NCBI GenBank assembly: GCA_964639665.1
Contig: CAZXEU010000007.1
Span: forward strand, 1 to 41,188
Source of the DNA: CAZXEU01 sp964639665
GTDB lineage: Bacteria; Bacteroidota; Rhodothermia; Rhodothermales; Bin80
Length of the DNA stretch: 41,188 bases
Direction of reading: 5' to 3'
Positions 33,848 to 41,188 of this stretch are shown one piece after another. Under the pieces are notes generated by a model. That model had not been told where the DNA came from, ran no database searches, and was given only the letters and a program-made list of their open reading frames with translations. Positions within the stretch are counted from its first letter, which is position 1. The number at the start of each line of letters is the position of its first letter. A program made the position numbers and the translations under genes.

Positions 33848-35290
33848 TTACTTGGCTACGACGAAGGTGCCGTGCGTAGTCAAGCTCCGGCGCCTATCGC
33901 TCAGGGCAAAGGCGTAGACGCCGCGCGCGAGGCCTGCAATCGGAATGCGGGCGGCGGGGCCGTCCGGTGCGCAACCTGCTCGGATGCGTTTCACCTGCTG
34001 CCCGAGTACATTGAATACGGTTATCCAGGCGCAGCCTTCTGCGTGTGGCAGCTCCACAAAAATGACATCTGCCGCGGGATTCGGAAACACGGCAGCACTC
34101 CGGGCTTGTTCGCCGTCCGAACCGAAACCTGTGCGATGCAAACCTCCGAGCGTGGCTGCTCCGGGCAAGACTTCTCCGCTGTCGTCAAACAGCGCCAGGT
34201 TTTCCCACGGCGAGCCGAAACCCGGCGCAGCGATGTACTCGGGCTCCCAGTAACAGATTCCCCTTGCACCAACGGCACTTAGCGCCATGCCTATATGCGC
34301 AAGAAAGCGAGCCTGGCCGTCCGGAGTGGCTGGAAAGTCTGGCAAGACATGCTCCGGAAGACCGACTATGTTGTTCCGGTTGTCAAACCACTGGAGCGTC
34401 CAGGGATAGGCGGTCTCGGCGAGGAAGACCGGCTTCTGGTAGAGGCGGCTGACAAGGTTCAGGGTTGCTTCGAAGCTCTCGACGGGACCATGCCACCAGG
34501 GATAGTACGAGAGGCCAATCCAATCGAACGGCACACCTTGATCCATCAGATGGTCGAAGAACCACCTGGCGCCAGACGGACTTCCGCCACGGTCGATGTG
34601 CACCATAACCATGACCTCGTCTCCGCCGACGGACCGAACGCCCGCTGTACCGGCCCTTAGCAGCCTGGCAAGGCGTCTCCACTGCTCGTTCGTGTCGAAC
34701 GAGCCTCCTACACGACCATCGTTCCAGAGCATACCGGAGGTTATCTCGTTGCCGATCTGCACGACGGCCGGCGTTGTTCCCTGCGCTCTGAGCGCGATCA
34801 TGACTCGCTCCACGTAGGCCTGCACGCTGTCTTCCAATGCGGCGAAGGGCAGCGAATTCCATGCAGCAGGCTTCTGTTGGTGCCCAGGGTCGGCCCATGT
34901 ATCCGAGAGGTGCATTGCCAGGACGATATCCATGCCCAGTGCGCGGGCTCGCAGGGCCAGTTGGAGCACGTCGCCTAGCCCGTCCCTGAGCACGTCGGGT
35001 GAATGGAAGAGGCGCAGCCGTACGGCGTTGAGTCCCTGGTTTTTCAGGATTTCAAGCGCTCCTGCGGGCGCACCGCCTTCGGTGTAAACGGCGCCCGCCG
35101 ATTCAAGCTCATCCAGAAAGGACACGTCGGCGCAGCGCATGAATTCCTCAGGAGCAACCTGAGCGCCGGTCGGGCGCACAGCCACGCAAAGGAGCAGCAC
35201 GCCGAGGAATCCGACCGGCGGTCCCACAGACCAACGGACAGGCAGTGCGCATCCGCCACACCTGTTCTCAAGATTTGTACAGTGTGTCAC
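33848..35290 (-). CDS. Secreted GH53 endo-beta-1,4-galactanase with type IX sorting-like tail
   Basis: This arabinogalactan endo-beta-1,4-galactanase cleaves galactan side chains of type I arabinogalactan or pectin. The GH53 barrel begins 'RCADVSFLDELESAG' and shows 'VRLRLFHSP', the acid/base Glu in 'QIGNEITSGMLW' and the nucleophile Glu in 'VFLAETAYPW'. The C-terminal 85 residues ('FPNPAADVIFVELP', 'FNVLGQQVK', 'ARGVYAFAL') match the type IX secretion sorting domain. A hydrophobic signal segment 'GFLGVLLLCVAV' precedes the mature protein. The start is uncertain. GTG at 35290 gives a plausible n-region; GTG at 35227 is closer to the signal; the frame stays open to 35449 with unconserved residues. 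It is downstream of the SLC13 gene on the same strand. Confidence 0.9.
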   Translation of the reverse strand: MTHCTNLENRCGGCALPVRWSVGPPVGFLGVLLLCVAVRPTGAQVAPEEFMRCADVSFLDELESAGAVYTEGGAPAGALEILKNQGLNAVRLRLFHSPDVLRDGLGDVLQLALRARALGMDIVLAMHLSDTWADPGHQQKPAAWNSLPFAALEDSVQAYVERVMIALRAQGTTPAVVQIGNEITSGMLWNDGRVGGSFDTNEQWRRLARLLRAGTAGVRSVGGDEVMVMVHIDRGGSPSGARWFFDHLMDQGVPFDWIGLSYYPWWHGPVESFEATLNLVSRLYQKPVFLAETAYPWTLQWFDNRNNIVGLPEHVLPDFPATPDGQARFLAHIGMALSAVGARGICYWEPEYIAAPGFGSPWENLALFDDSGEVLPGAATLGGLHRTGFGSDGEQARSAAVFPNPAADVIFVELPHAEGCAWITVFNVLGQQVKRIRAGCAPDGPAARIPIAGLARGVYAFALSDRRRSLTTHGTFVVAK

Positions 35291-35487
35291 CCAGCTTGAA
35301 AATGGCTCGAATGGACGTAGCGTCCACGATGGGCCGTTCTGTCGGGTTCCGGATATCCTGCGAGGCGTCAGGCCATCCGGCGAATGATGCCTTGCAGGCT
35401 TACCGGGCCCGGTGCAACCCTGTCGATGCCTGTTAAAGAGCCTGCCCACGCGCTACGCAAGGCACGGAGAATACAGCTGTTGGACAC

Positions 35488-37059
35488 TCAAACAGCCCAA
35501 TTCGGGAGTACGTCGACCTGTACACCGAAGGATTTCAGCAAGAGCGAATAGGCGAGGGCTACGATTACGACCATGAAAACAAGATTGAGCACAATCCCGG
35601 CTCTTGACATCTGCGGCACGGTGACCCTGCCACTGCCATATACAACGGCATTGGGAGGCGTCGCAGCGGGAAGCATGAAGGCGCAGCTGGCGCCCAGGGT
35701 AGCCGGGATGGCAAAGAAAAGCGGATTTTGCCCAAGCGCTACGGCAAGCGCTGCAAGGGGAGGCAGGAAGGTGGCCGTTGTGGCAAGGTTGCTGGCCAGC
35801 TCTGTCAAGAAGACAATGACCGCTACCACCACCAGGAGCAATAGCAATAGCGGCAGCACGTCCAGGCTGGCAAGACCCTCAGCCATCCAGTCGGCGAGCC
35901 CTGAGCGCGTGACGGCCGAGGCGAGGCTGAGGCCGCCACCGAAAAGAATGAGTGTGCCCCAGGGCAGCGTACTGGCCGCCTGCCAGTCGTGCACAAACTC
36001 CCCCTTGCGAAGGTTGACGGGTATCAGAAACAGGGCCAGTCCTCCGGCTATGGCAATGGCCGCATCCGAAATGCCCGGCACAAGGCGTGCAATAAGGGGC
36101 CTTGTGACCCACAAGAGCGCCGTCAACGCGAACACGAGGGCGACCCACCGCTCGCCGGCTTGCATGGGGCCAAGCTTCCGCATCTGGTCCCGAATCAATG
36201 TTCGCCCTCCGGGAATGGCTTCAATGTGCACGGGGTAGACCCACCTTGTAAGGACGAAGAAGACTATGGGAAGCGCCACGATCATCATGGGGATGCCGAC
36301 AAGCAGCCAGCGCAGGAATGAAATTTCGTGGCCGTATTCCTCCGCGAAAAAGCCTGCCAGAAATGCGTTGGGTGGCGTGCCAACCAGTGTGCCCATGCCA
36401 CCAACATTGGCGCCATAGGCAATGGCCAGAAGCAATACCACGGCAAAGCGGGTACGCGCGGTCGGATCGGCGGTATTGGCATCCACCAGTCCGATGACGG
36501 AAATGCCCACCGGCAGCATCATGAGTGAAGTGGCGGTATTGCTGACCCACATGCTGAGAAGCGCAGTGGCCACCATGAATCCCCCGATGAGTGCCAGCGG
36601 ACTGGTGCCAACGGAATTGATGATGACAAGCGCCATCCGCTTGTGCAGGTTCCACTTTATCATCGCAGTGGCAATGAGGAAACCTCCCAGGAAGAGAAAG
36701 ACAATCGGATTGGCATACGGCTCGGCTGCTTCGCGAATGCTCCCGGCTCCGACAAGAGGGAAGAGGACCAGCGGAAGCAGGGCGGTTACCGGAATGGGTA
36801 TGGCCTCTGTCATCCACCATGTGGCCATCAGCAGCGCAATCGCTGCGGTTCCCCAGCCTGCGGGACCTAGCTCTGCAGGCGCAGGGAGCAGGTAGGCGAT
36901 GATTAGCCAGGCAGGACCAAGAAAGAGCCCGACAAGATTTCGCAGCCCGTACGGCCCGGCCGGCGCCGGCGAATCCATGGCCATGTATCCGAAGAAAAAG
37001 CCGAAAGGCCCAATATAGGCTGCGCAGAGCCTGTACGTTGCACCGGACCAAATGGCCAT
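35488..37059 (-). CDS. SLC13/DASS-family sodium:anion symporter
   Basis: This inner-membrane carrier of about 523 residues has eleven to twelve hydrophobic segments. It should import C4-dicarboxylates, tricarboxylates or sulfate with Na+. The family's two SNT-type sodium/substrate motifs are 'SMWVSNTATSLMMLP' and 'ELASNLATTATFLPP', in the two inverted repeats, and the early 'MTEAIPIPVTALLPLVLFP' block is typical. The ATG at 37059 gives a normal length; ATG at 36978 is an alternative, and the region up to 37197 is not membrane-like. It is divergent from xylB with 107 bp between starts and is followed by the galactanase gene. The substrate is not determined. Confidence 0.92.
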   Translation of the reverse strand: MAIWSGATYRLCAAYIGPFGFFFGYMAMDSPAPAGPYGLRNLVGLFLGPAWLIIAYLLPAPAELGPAGWGTAAIALLMATWWMTEAIPIPVTALLPLVLFPLVGAGSIREAAEPYANPIVFLFLGGFLIATAMIKWNLHKRMALVIINSVGTSPLALIGGFMVATALLSMWVSNTATSLMMLPVGISVIGLVDANTADPTARTRFAVVLLLAIAYGANVGGMGTLVGTPPNAFLAGFFAEEYGHEISFLRWLLVGIPMMIVALPIVFFVLTRWVYPVHIEAIPGGRTLIRDQMRKLGPMQAGERWVALVFALTALLWVTRPLIARLVPGISDAAIAIAGGLALFLIPVNLRKGEFVHDWQAASTLPWGTLILFGGGLSLASAVTRSGLADWMAEGLASLDVLPLLLLLLVVVAVIVFLTELASNLATTATFLPPLAALAVALGQNPLFFAIPATLGASCAFMLPAATPPNAVVYGSGRVTVPQMSRAGIVLNLVFMVVIVALAYSLLLKSFGVQVDVLPNWAV

Positions 37060-37166
37060 GTGCGCACCGCAGGATGTCCGAAGTCCGGCTGGCGGGCTTG
37101 GTGCCGCCTGCCGGAATGTGCGGGGCCGCTTATTTTGGAGCCGGCCGGAAGCATGCCAAGACCGAG

Positions 37167-38666
37167 ATGAATTGCGTCCTGGGTATCGATACCTCAACTA
37201 CGGCGTCGAAGGCGCTTCTCGTATCAGAGGATGGCCAGGTGCTGGCCGCTGCCTCCCGGCCTCACCGTCTCATGAGTCCGAGACCGCTCTGGAGTGAGCA
37301 GGATCCCCAAGAATGGTGGCAGGCGGTGGCGGGCGCAGTCCACTCCGTGCTGGATCAGACCCGCTTGCACCCGGCTGCCATCGGACTTACGGGCCAGATG
37401 CACGGGCTCGTGCTGCTGGACGATCAGCAGCAGGTTCTGAGGCCGGCCATGTTGTGGAACGATGGCCGATCCTATGCGCAGTGCGACCTAATCCGGGACC
37501 GGCTCAGCGCGGACCGTCTGATCGCCCTTACGGGCAACAACGCCTACGCCGGATTCACTGCTCCGAAACTTCTCTGGGTGCGCCGCGAGGAGCCATCTGT
37601 CTTTGCGAGAATTGCCCACGTTCTGCTTCCGAAGGATTATGTTCGGCGCCGCCTGACGGGGGCATTTGCGACGGACAAGGCAGGTGCGGGGGGCACGCTG
37701 CTCCTGGACCTGAGGCGACGCACATGGGCCCCCGAGGTACTGGAGAGTCTGGACATCCCGCTGGAGTGGCTTCCTCCGACGTATGAGGGGCATGAGATTA
37801 CGGGCCGCGTGAATGCACGCGCCTCTGCGGAGACAGGTCTGCGCGAAGGAACACCGGTGGTGGCCGGCGGCGGTGACCAGGCCGCCCAGGCAGTAGGTGT
37901 TGGCGCCGTTGATCCGGATACGTGGGCCGTAACGCTGGGCACGTCCGGAGTCGTTTTCGCGCCGTGCCTTGAGCCTCGATTTGATGCGGCGGGCCGTGCG
38001 CATGCTTTCCCGCACGCGGTTCAGGGCCGCTGGCACATGATGGGAGTCATGCTGTCCGCCGCCGGCAGCCTGCGCTGGTATCACGATACGCTGGCAGCAG
38101 AGATGGAGTACGATGCGCTTCTGGACGAGGCAGCGGACGTCGAGCCGGGCAGTGGCGGCCTGACCTTTCTTCCGTACCTGACCGGTGAGCGCACACCCCA
38201 TGATGATCCCCATGCCCTGGGGGCCTTTGTGGGACTTGCTCCCAGGCACACGCGCGGACACATGACCCGATGCGTGCTCGAAGGCGTGGCATTTGGGCTT
38301 CGCGACAATTTCGGGCTCCTGGAAGCGGCCGGATTGCCACTGCCGAATGAGGTCCGGATTTCGGGTGGCGGTGCGCAAAGTGCGCTTTGGCGCCAGATCA
38401 TCGCCGATATAGTGGGTCTTCCGCTCGTGTCCGTGGAAGTGGCAGAAGGAGCGGCGCTGGGGGCAGCCGCGCTCGCCGGCGTAGGAGCCGGACTATGGCC
38501 CACAATGCGGAAAGCATGCGAGACGGTCGTCAGGGAGGGCGTGGTTACGGTCCCTGGCAGTGCCACCTGCAATGATTCCTACGAACGGTTCCGGGCATTA
38601 TACCGTCATCTGCGGCCGTTTTTTGCTCCGGAGACTAGCGGTATTTGGACGAGTGGCGGTATGTGA
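37167..38666 (+). CDS. xylB: Xylulokinase (FGGY family)
   Basis: This 499-residue FGGY kinase phosphorylates D-xylulose with ATP to feed the pentose phosphate pathway. Visible blocks are 'GIDTSTTASKALLVSEDG' (phosphate 1), 'GLTGQMHGLVLLDD' and 'AMLWNDGRS' (the xylulokinase sugar site), 'GGGDQAAQAVGVG' with the catalytic aspartate, 'LGTSGVVFAP', 'PYLTGERTPHDDPHALGAFVGL' and 'ISGGGAQSALWRQI'. The ATG at 37167 begins directly at the conserved strand; a TTG at 37038 would add 43 unconserved residues. No xylose isomerase or transporter is adjacent. It overlaps the end of the convergent tsaD by 32 bp. Another pentulose is possible, but the GQMHG/WNDGR pair favours xylulose. Confidence 0.93.
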   Translation: MNCVLGIDTSTTASKALLVSEDGQVLAAASRPHRLMSPRPLWSEQDPQEWWQAVAGAVHSVLDQTRLHPAAIGLTGQMHGLVLLDDQQQVLRPAMLWNDGRSYAQCDLIRDRLSADRLIALTGNNAYAGFTAPKLLWVRREEPSVFARIAHVLLPKDYVRRRLTGAFATDKAGAGGTLLLDLRRRTWAPEVLESLDIPLEWLPPTYEGHEITGRVNARASAETGLREGTPVVAGGGDQAAQAVGVGAVDPDTWAVTLGTSGVVFAPCLEPRFDAAGRAHAFPHAVQGRWHMMGVMLSAAGSLRWYHDTLAAEMEYDALLDEAADVEPGSGGLTFLPYLTGERTPHDDPHALGAFVGLAPRHTRGHMTRCVLEGVAFGLRDNFGLLEAAGLPLPNEVRISGGGAQSALWRQIIADIVGLPLVSVEVAEGAALGAAALAGVGAGLWPTMRKACETVVREGVVTVPGSATCNDSYERFRALYRHLRPFFAPETSGIWTSGGM

Positions 38667-39681
38667 CGCCCCATGCGCCTAATGGAGCGTTGGCACGGGC
38701 CTCGATAGTGAGCTCACTCGGGCCGCGTTCGCGCAGCAGATAATAGCCGGCGCCAGCGACCATGGCCCCGTTGTCGATGCAGAGTTGGGCCGGAGGGCAA
38801 AACGTCCGGTAACCGCGCTCGCTGGCCGCATCATTTAGCGCATTGCGGAGAGCACGATTGTTCGCAACGCCGCCTGCCAGCGCAATGCGGGGCAAGTCTT
38901 CCGACTGAGCCACGCGCATGGTCTTGGTCACGAGGACCTCGATGACGGCCTGTTGAAAGCTGGCGCAAAGATCTTCCACGCACAGGCTGTCCCCTGACAC
39001 TTCATGCGCTTCAATAGCGCGCACTACCGCAGTCTTCAGGCCGCTGAAACTGAATTCGAAGTTGTTGGCGCCAATCATGGGCCTCGGAAAACTGAATGCG
39101 CCCGGATCGCCTCTCTCAGCAAGTCTCTCGATCTCTGGGCCGCCGGGATAAGCCAGCCCCAGGCGCCGCGCTATCTTGTCGTAGGCTTCGCCCGCAGCAT
39201 CGTCGCGCGTGTGCCCGAGGAGCTTGTAGCGGCCGTGGCCTTCGATTCGCAGAAGCAGCGTGTGCCCCCCGGCCACTGTAAGGCATAGAAACGGAAAGGG
39301 GAGTGTATCCTCGCGGCCCATGATGTTGGAATAAATATGCCCCTCCAGGTGGTGGATTCCCACGAGGGGAATTCCGCAGGCGAGCGCGACGGACTTCGCC
39401 GCGGCCACGCCCACCACAAGGGAGAGCAACAGCCCCTGGTGGTTCGAAACGGCAACGGCGTCTATATCTGCGAACCCTGCGCCGGCTTCTTTCATGGCAG
39501 CGTCCAGGATCACTCCCATGTTGCGCGTGTGCTCCCTGGCCGCAAGCATGGGCACAATGCCCCCGAAGCGCTCGTGCGCCAGGTGCTGCGACGAAATGAC
39601 ATTGGAGCGGATGCGGTGGCCATCTTCAACGAGCGCCGCACTCGTGTCATCGCACGTCGTGTCAATGCCCAGAATCAGCAT
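38635..39681 (-). CDS. tsaD: tRNA N6-adenosine threonylcarbamoyltransferase TsaD
   Basis: TsaD (Kae1) transfers threonylcarbamoyl from threonylcarbamoyl-AMP to A37 of ANN-decoding tRNAs. The 348-residue ASKHA protein has the metal ligands H111 and H115 in 'HHLEGH', plus 'VAGGHTLLLR', 'DDAAGEAYDKIARRLGLAYPGGP', 'FSFSGLKTAV', 'GGVANNRALR' and the aspartate in 'CIDNGAMVAG'. Several normally invariant residues differ. The N-terminal 'SCDET' is 'TCDDT', the 'VPE' before the helix is 'VPM', and the 'GPGLxGSLLVG' loop is 'HQGLLLSLVVG' (residues 81-91). Its ATG overlaps the tsaB stop by seven bases. It is the last gene of a tsaE-tsaB-tsaD unit. Confidence 0.93.
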   Translation of the reverse strand: MLILGIDTTCDDTSAALVEDGHRIRSNVISSQHLAHERFGGIVPMLAAREHTRNMGVILDAAMKEAGAGFADIDAVAVSNHQGLLLSLVVGVAAAKSVALACGIPLVGIHHLEGHIYSNIMGREDTLPFPFLCLTVAGGHTLLLRIEGHGRYKLLGHTRDDAAGEAYDKIARRLGLAYPGGPEIERLAERGDPGAFSFPRPMIGANNFEFSFSGLKTAVVRAIEAHEVSGDSLCVEDLCASFQQAVIEVLVTKTMRVAQSEDLPRIALAGGVANNRALRNALNDAASERGYRTFCPPAQLCIDNGAMVAGAGYYLLRERGPSELTIEARANAPLGAWGVTYRHSSKYR

Positions 39682-40346
39682 GCGTCTGCGTCGCGTTCAA
39701 ATAGCGAGGGCTGCAGGTATGCGGGCACCAGTTTCAGAGCTTCTTCTCCCTTTAGCCCGGGGGTTCGGGTGGCCACGCGCGCCATGGCCGCCGGACTCAG
39801 CCGGTCATGATGCTCTGGACGAATCGCGGGCTCAAGTGCCCGCAGTTTCGCCTGATGGGCATGGCCGTATTCCGCCACGAGCGGATTTCCTTTCCGGTGG
39901 GCCAGTTGCTTCTCCCAGCTTGCAAAGGGCATGACGGCCGGGCCTTCGGACCGCGGCTCATCTTCTTCGTGGCTGTACCAGGCGAAGTACACGCGATTGC
40001 GACCAGCACCCAGGATTATGCAAATCTCGCCGGCATGGCCGCTGTAGCATGCTGCCAGCACGTCAAGGCTGGAAACCGGGACCACCGGCACGTCCAGCAC
40101 CTGGGCAAGCGTCTTGGCGGACGTGACTCCGATGTTGAGCCCGGTCCATGACCCCGGGCCCGTAACCACGGAGATGCGCGAGAAGTCCTTCATTCCTATC
40201 CCGAGCTGCTGTGCGAGAGCCCGGATTTGCGCGTGCAGGTGCGCCGAGGACCTGTCACGGCGCGAGGAAGCTGCCAGCACCTCGCTGCCTTGAGCCACCG
40301 CCGCCGTGCAAACGGCGCCGGATGTATCAAGAATCAGTGTCTGCAT
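39675..40346 (-). CDS. tsaB: TsaB, t6A-complex scaffold subunit
   Basis: This 223-residue ASKHA-fold partner of TsaD holds the TsaD-TsaB dimer to which TsaE binds. It has 'LILDTSGAVCTAAVAQG' at the N-terminus, 'RSSAHLHAQIRALAQQLG', and the family signature 'TGPGSWTGLNIGVTSAKTLAQVLDVPVVPVSSLD'. The metal-ligand histidines of TsaD are absent, as expected for TsaB. The ATG at 40346 lies inside the end of tsaE (20-bp overlap) and starts exactly at the conserved strand. The TsaB end overlaps the TsaD start, so the three genes are translationally linked. Confidence 0.93.
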   Translation of the reverse strand: MQTLILDTSGAVCTAAVAQGSEVLAASSRRDRSSAHLHAQIRALAQQLGIGMKDFSRISVVTGPGSWTGLNIGVTSAKTLAQVLDVPVVPVSSLDVLAACYSGHAGEICIILGAGRNRVYFAWYSHEEDEPRSEGPAVMPFASWEKQLAHRKGNPLVAEYGHAHQAKLRALEPAIRPEHHDRLSPAAMARVATRTPGLKGEEALKLVPAYLQPSLFERDADAC

Positions 40347-40827
40347 AGCCCGCGCATGCTTCGATGATGGACCCGTAGCGGGACCGCGCACCAACTTCCC
40401 GCACGTACAGGACGCGAGAATGGGTGGATGCGCCCGTTTCGAGCGTCACGGAAAGGAATTCCGGAGCCAGGTTCCCAAGATGGCGCGCAGCCCATTCAAC
40501 GAGCACGATGGCATCCGGGTGTTCCAGTATTTCCGAAAAAAGCAAGGCATCGTGGTCTGTGAGCACTTCCAGCCGGTAGAAGTCGATGTGGTAGACGGTA
40601 AGGGGAGCATCTTCCAGCACATACTCATGGATAAGGTTGTAGGCCGGGCTCTTGACCAGAGCGGCGTCGAATCGGCCGAGGCCGCACACAATGCCCTTGG
40701 CCAGCCAGGTCTTGCCGGCGCCAAGCGGACCGTCCAGACCAACGATCGCAGGCGAAGGCAGCTGGCCGCCGAGCCAGCGTCCGAATCGCGCGGTTTCTTC
40801 CGGGCTTTGGGAGACAATGGAATGCAC
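40327..40827 (-). CDS. tsaE: TsaE, t6A-complex ATPase
   Basis: This P-loop ATPase of about 166 residues resets the TsaB-TsaD complex after each t6A transfer. Walker A is 'GPLGAGKT'; then come 'KSPAYNLIHEY' and 'VYHIDFYRLE', which take the place of the usual 'SPTF.L...Y' and 'HxDxYRL' blocks, and 'AIVLVEWAARHLG' with the EW pair characteristic of the family. The GTG at 40827 gives the normal length; the frame extends to 40929 but those 34 residues are not family-like. It is the first gene of the tsaE-tsaB-tsaD unit. The transposon left end starts only about 100 bp upstream of this start, so the operon promoter may have been displaced or lies within that 100 bp. Confidence 0.93.
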   Translation of the reverse strand: MHSIVSQSPEETARFGRWLGGQLPSPAIVGLDGPLGAGKTWLAKGIVCGLGRFDAALVKSPAYNLIHEYVLEDAPLTVYHIDFYRLEVLTDHDALLFSEILEHPDAIVLVEWAARHLGNLAPEFLSVTLETGASTHSRVLYVREVGARSRYGSIIEACAGYADTDS

Positions 40828-40930
40828 GGGTGCCTGGCAGCTTCGCCCAAGTTTTGTGTGTGCCGCAATCCGCGATATACTCCTTAGCGGGTCAAACGTG
40901 GCACGGGGCGCACCGTAGCCTGCATGCAAT

Positions 40931-41188
40931 GGGAATTACATACTTCGCTATATATGACACGGGAACACACTATATTAATATGTGTTATGTTCTTTGTATG
41001 GCCAGGACTTACACATACCGCTGTACCCGTGTCCGCAAACCGCAACGCCGGGCGCTGAACGCGCTGCTTGCGCATCTGACGTGGCTGCGAAACGAATCAG
41101 TATGGCATTGCCGTCAGACGTACCGGGATGAGGGCACTACGCCGTCCTATTTCGATCTGTGCTCCGCACTGACCGAGGCGCGCAAGAC
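40931..41188 (+). mobile_element. IS200/IS605-type element, left end and start of tnpB (cut by window edge)
   Basis: The left end begins near GGGAATTACATAC (40931-40943), shared with 17682-17694. A hairpin AACACA ... TGTGTT (40964-40986) follows, then GTTCTTTG (40989-40996) and the tnpB ATG. Elements of the IS608 type insert 3' of TTAC, so the actual element probably starts at about 40940, just after the TTAC at 40936-40939. No tnpA is seen on this side, so it is either the tnpB-only (IS1341-like) type or has tnpA beyond the edge. The right end is outside the window. Confidence 0.75.
40998..41188 (+). CDS. tnpB: TnpB-type (OrfB, IS605 family) RNA-guided nuclease, N-terminal part
   Basis: Sixty-three codons are visible before the window ends. 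The product begins 'MARTYTYRCTRVRKPQRRAL' and continues 'LLAHLTWLRNESVWHCRQTY' and 'PSYFDLCSALTEARK'. This is the helix-turn-helix N-terminal domain of IS605 OrfB/TnpB, whose hallmark is a basic N-terminus, an 'LR/YN.A' helix and a 'Y.L...LT..R' block. Full TnpB proteins are RuvC-fold nucleases guided by an omega-RNA made from the element's 3' end. The RuvC residues and zinc finger lie beyond the edge, so integrity cannot be judged. There is no obvious Shine-Dalgarno before the ATG. Confidence 0.8.
   Translation, partial: MARTYTYRCTRVRKPQRRALNALLAHLTWLRNESVWHCRQTYRDEGTTPSYFDLCSALTEARK

Noticed and set aside
37488..38378. Minus-strand frame of 296 codons inside xylB
   Set aside because: It is antisense to conserved FGGY motifs and shows no domain or signal of its own.
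40827..40929. N-terminal extension of TsaE up to an ATG at 40929
   Set aside because: The extra 34 residues are not TsaE-like and the ATG would lie two bases from the transposon end; the GTG at 40827 gives normal length.

Overview
This window comes from a GC-rich, compactly coded bacterial chromosome. It is most likely from the Bacteroidota/Rhodothermota lineage. Two secreted enzymes (an S8 protease and a GH53 galactanase) end in the 'PNPA ... NLLGQ / NVLGQ ... GVY' C-terminal domain typical of type IX secretion cargo. Shine-Dalgarno sites are mostly weak, and many secreted proteins carry ordinary Sec signals. No species can be named from the sequence alone. Nearly everything is ordinary chromosomal housekeeping; there is no prophage, plasmid module or CRISPR array.

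Layout. 1-4.4 kb: the 3' end of a nitrilase-family amidase, a secreted thioredoxin-like protein and a GT4 glycosyltransferase (minus strand), then a PlsC acyltransferase and a DegP/DegS-like PDZ protease (plus). 4.4-10.2 kb: aroC, valS and a NodU/CmcH-type carbamoyltransferase (plus). 10.2-17.4 kb: a ThiF/MoeB-rhodanese fusion (minus), a stand-alone TrpF-like protein and a secreted NTF2-like protein (plus), then purF, a CorC/HlyC-type protein and a neurotransmitter:sodium symporter (minus). 17.4-18.0 kb: a 646-bp non-coding stretch holding what looks like a collapsed IS200/IS605-type element. 18.0-22.9 kb: an RRM protein, ssb, mazG and a large S8 protease. 22.9-27.4 kb: an operon of three secreted amidohydrolase paralogues, two of which have lost metal-binding histidines. 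27.6-31.7 kb: a Ycf46-like AAA+ ATPase, a class I fructose-bisphosphate aldolase and an FAD oxidoreductase. 31.7-33.8 kb: tRNA-Arg(ACG), an AlbA/Schlafen-type regulator and about 0.5 kb without genes. 33.8-38.7 kb: a galactanase and an SLC13 carrier divergent from a xylulokinase. 38.6-40.9 kb: a tsaE-tsaB-tsaD operon for the tRNA t6A modification. 40.93-41.19 kb: the left end and N-terminus of a TnpB-type IS element cut by the window edge.

How the genes work together. The tsaE-tsaB-tsaD group supplies most of the t6A machinery. The galactanase, SLC13 carrier and xylulokinase look like a small plant- or algal-polysaccharide and sugar/organic-acid uptake set. The amidohydrolase trio and the S8 protease, which converge on each other, suggest extracytoplasmic peptide or amide breakdown.

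The most unusual signal is the pair of related transposon left ends at about 17.69 kb and 40.93 kb. The 17.69-kb copy has no transposase but keeps a run of hairpins resembling the right end/omega-RNA region of TnpB elements, directly upstream of an RNA-binding-protein gene. Other points worth a second look are degenerate signature motifs in TsaD, a WMSKS in place of KMSKS in ValRS, and the metal-ligand losses in the amidohydrolases.
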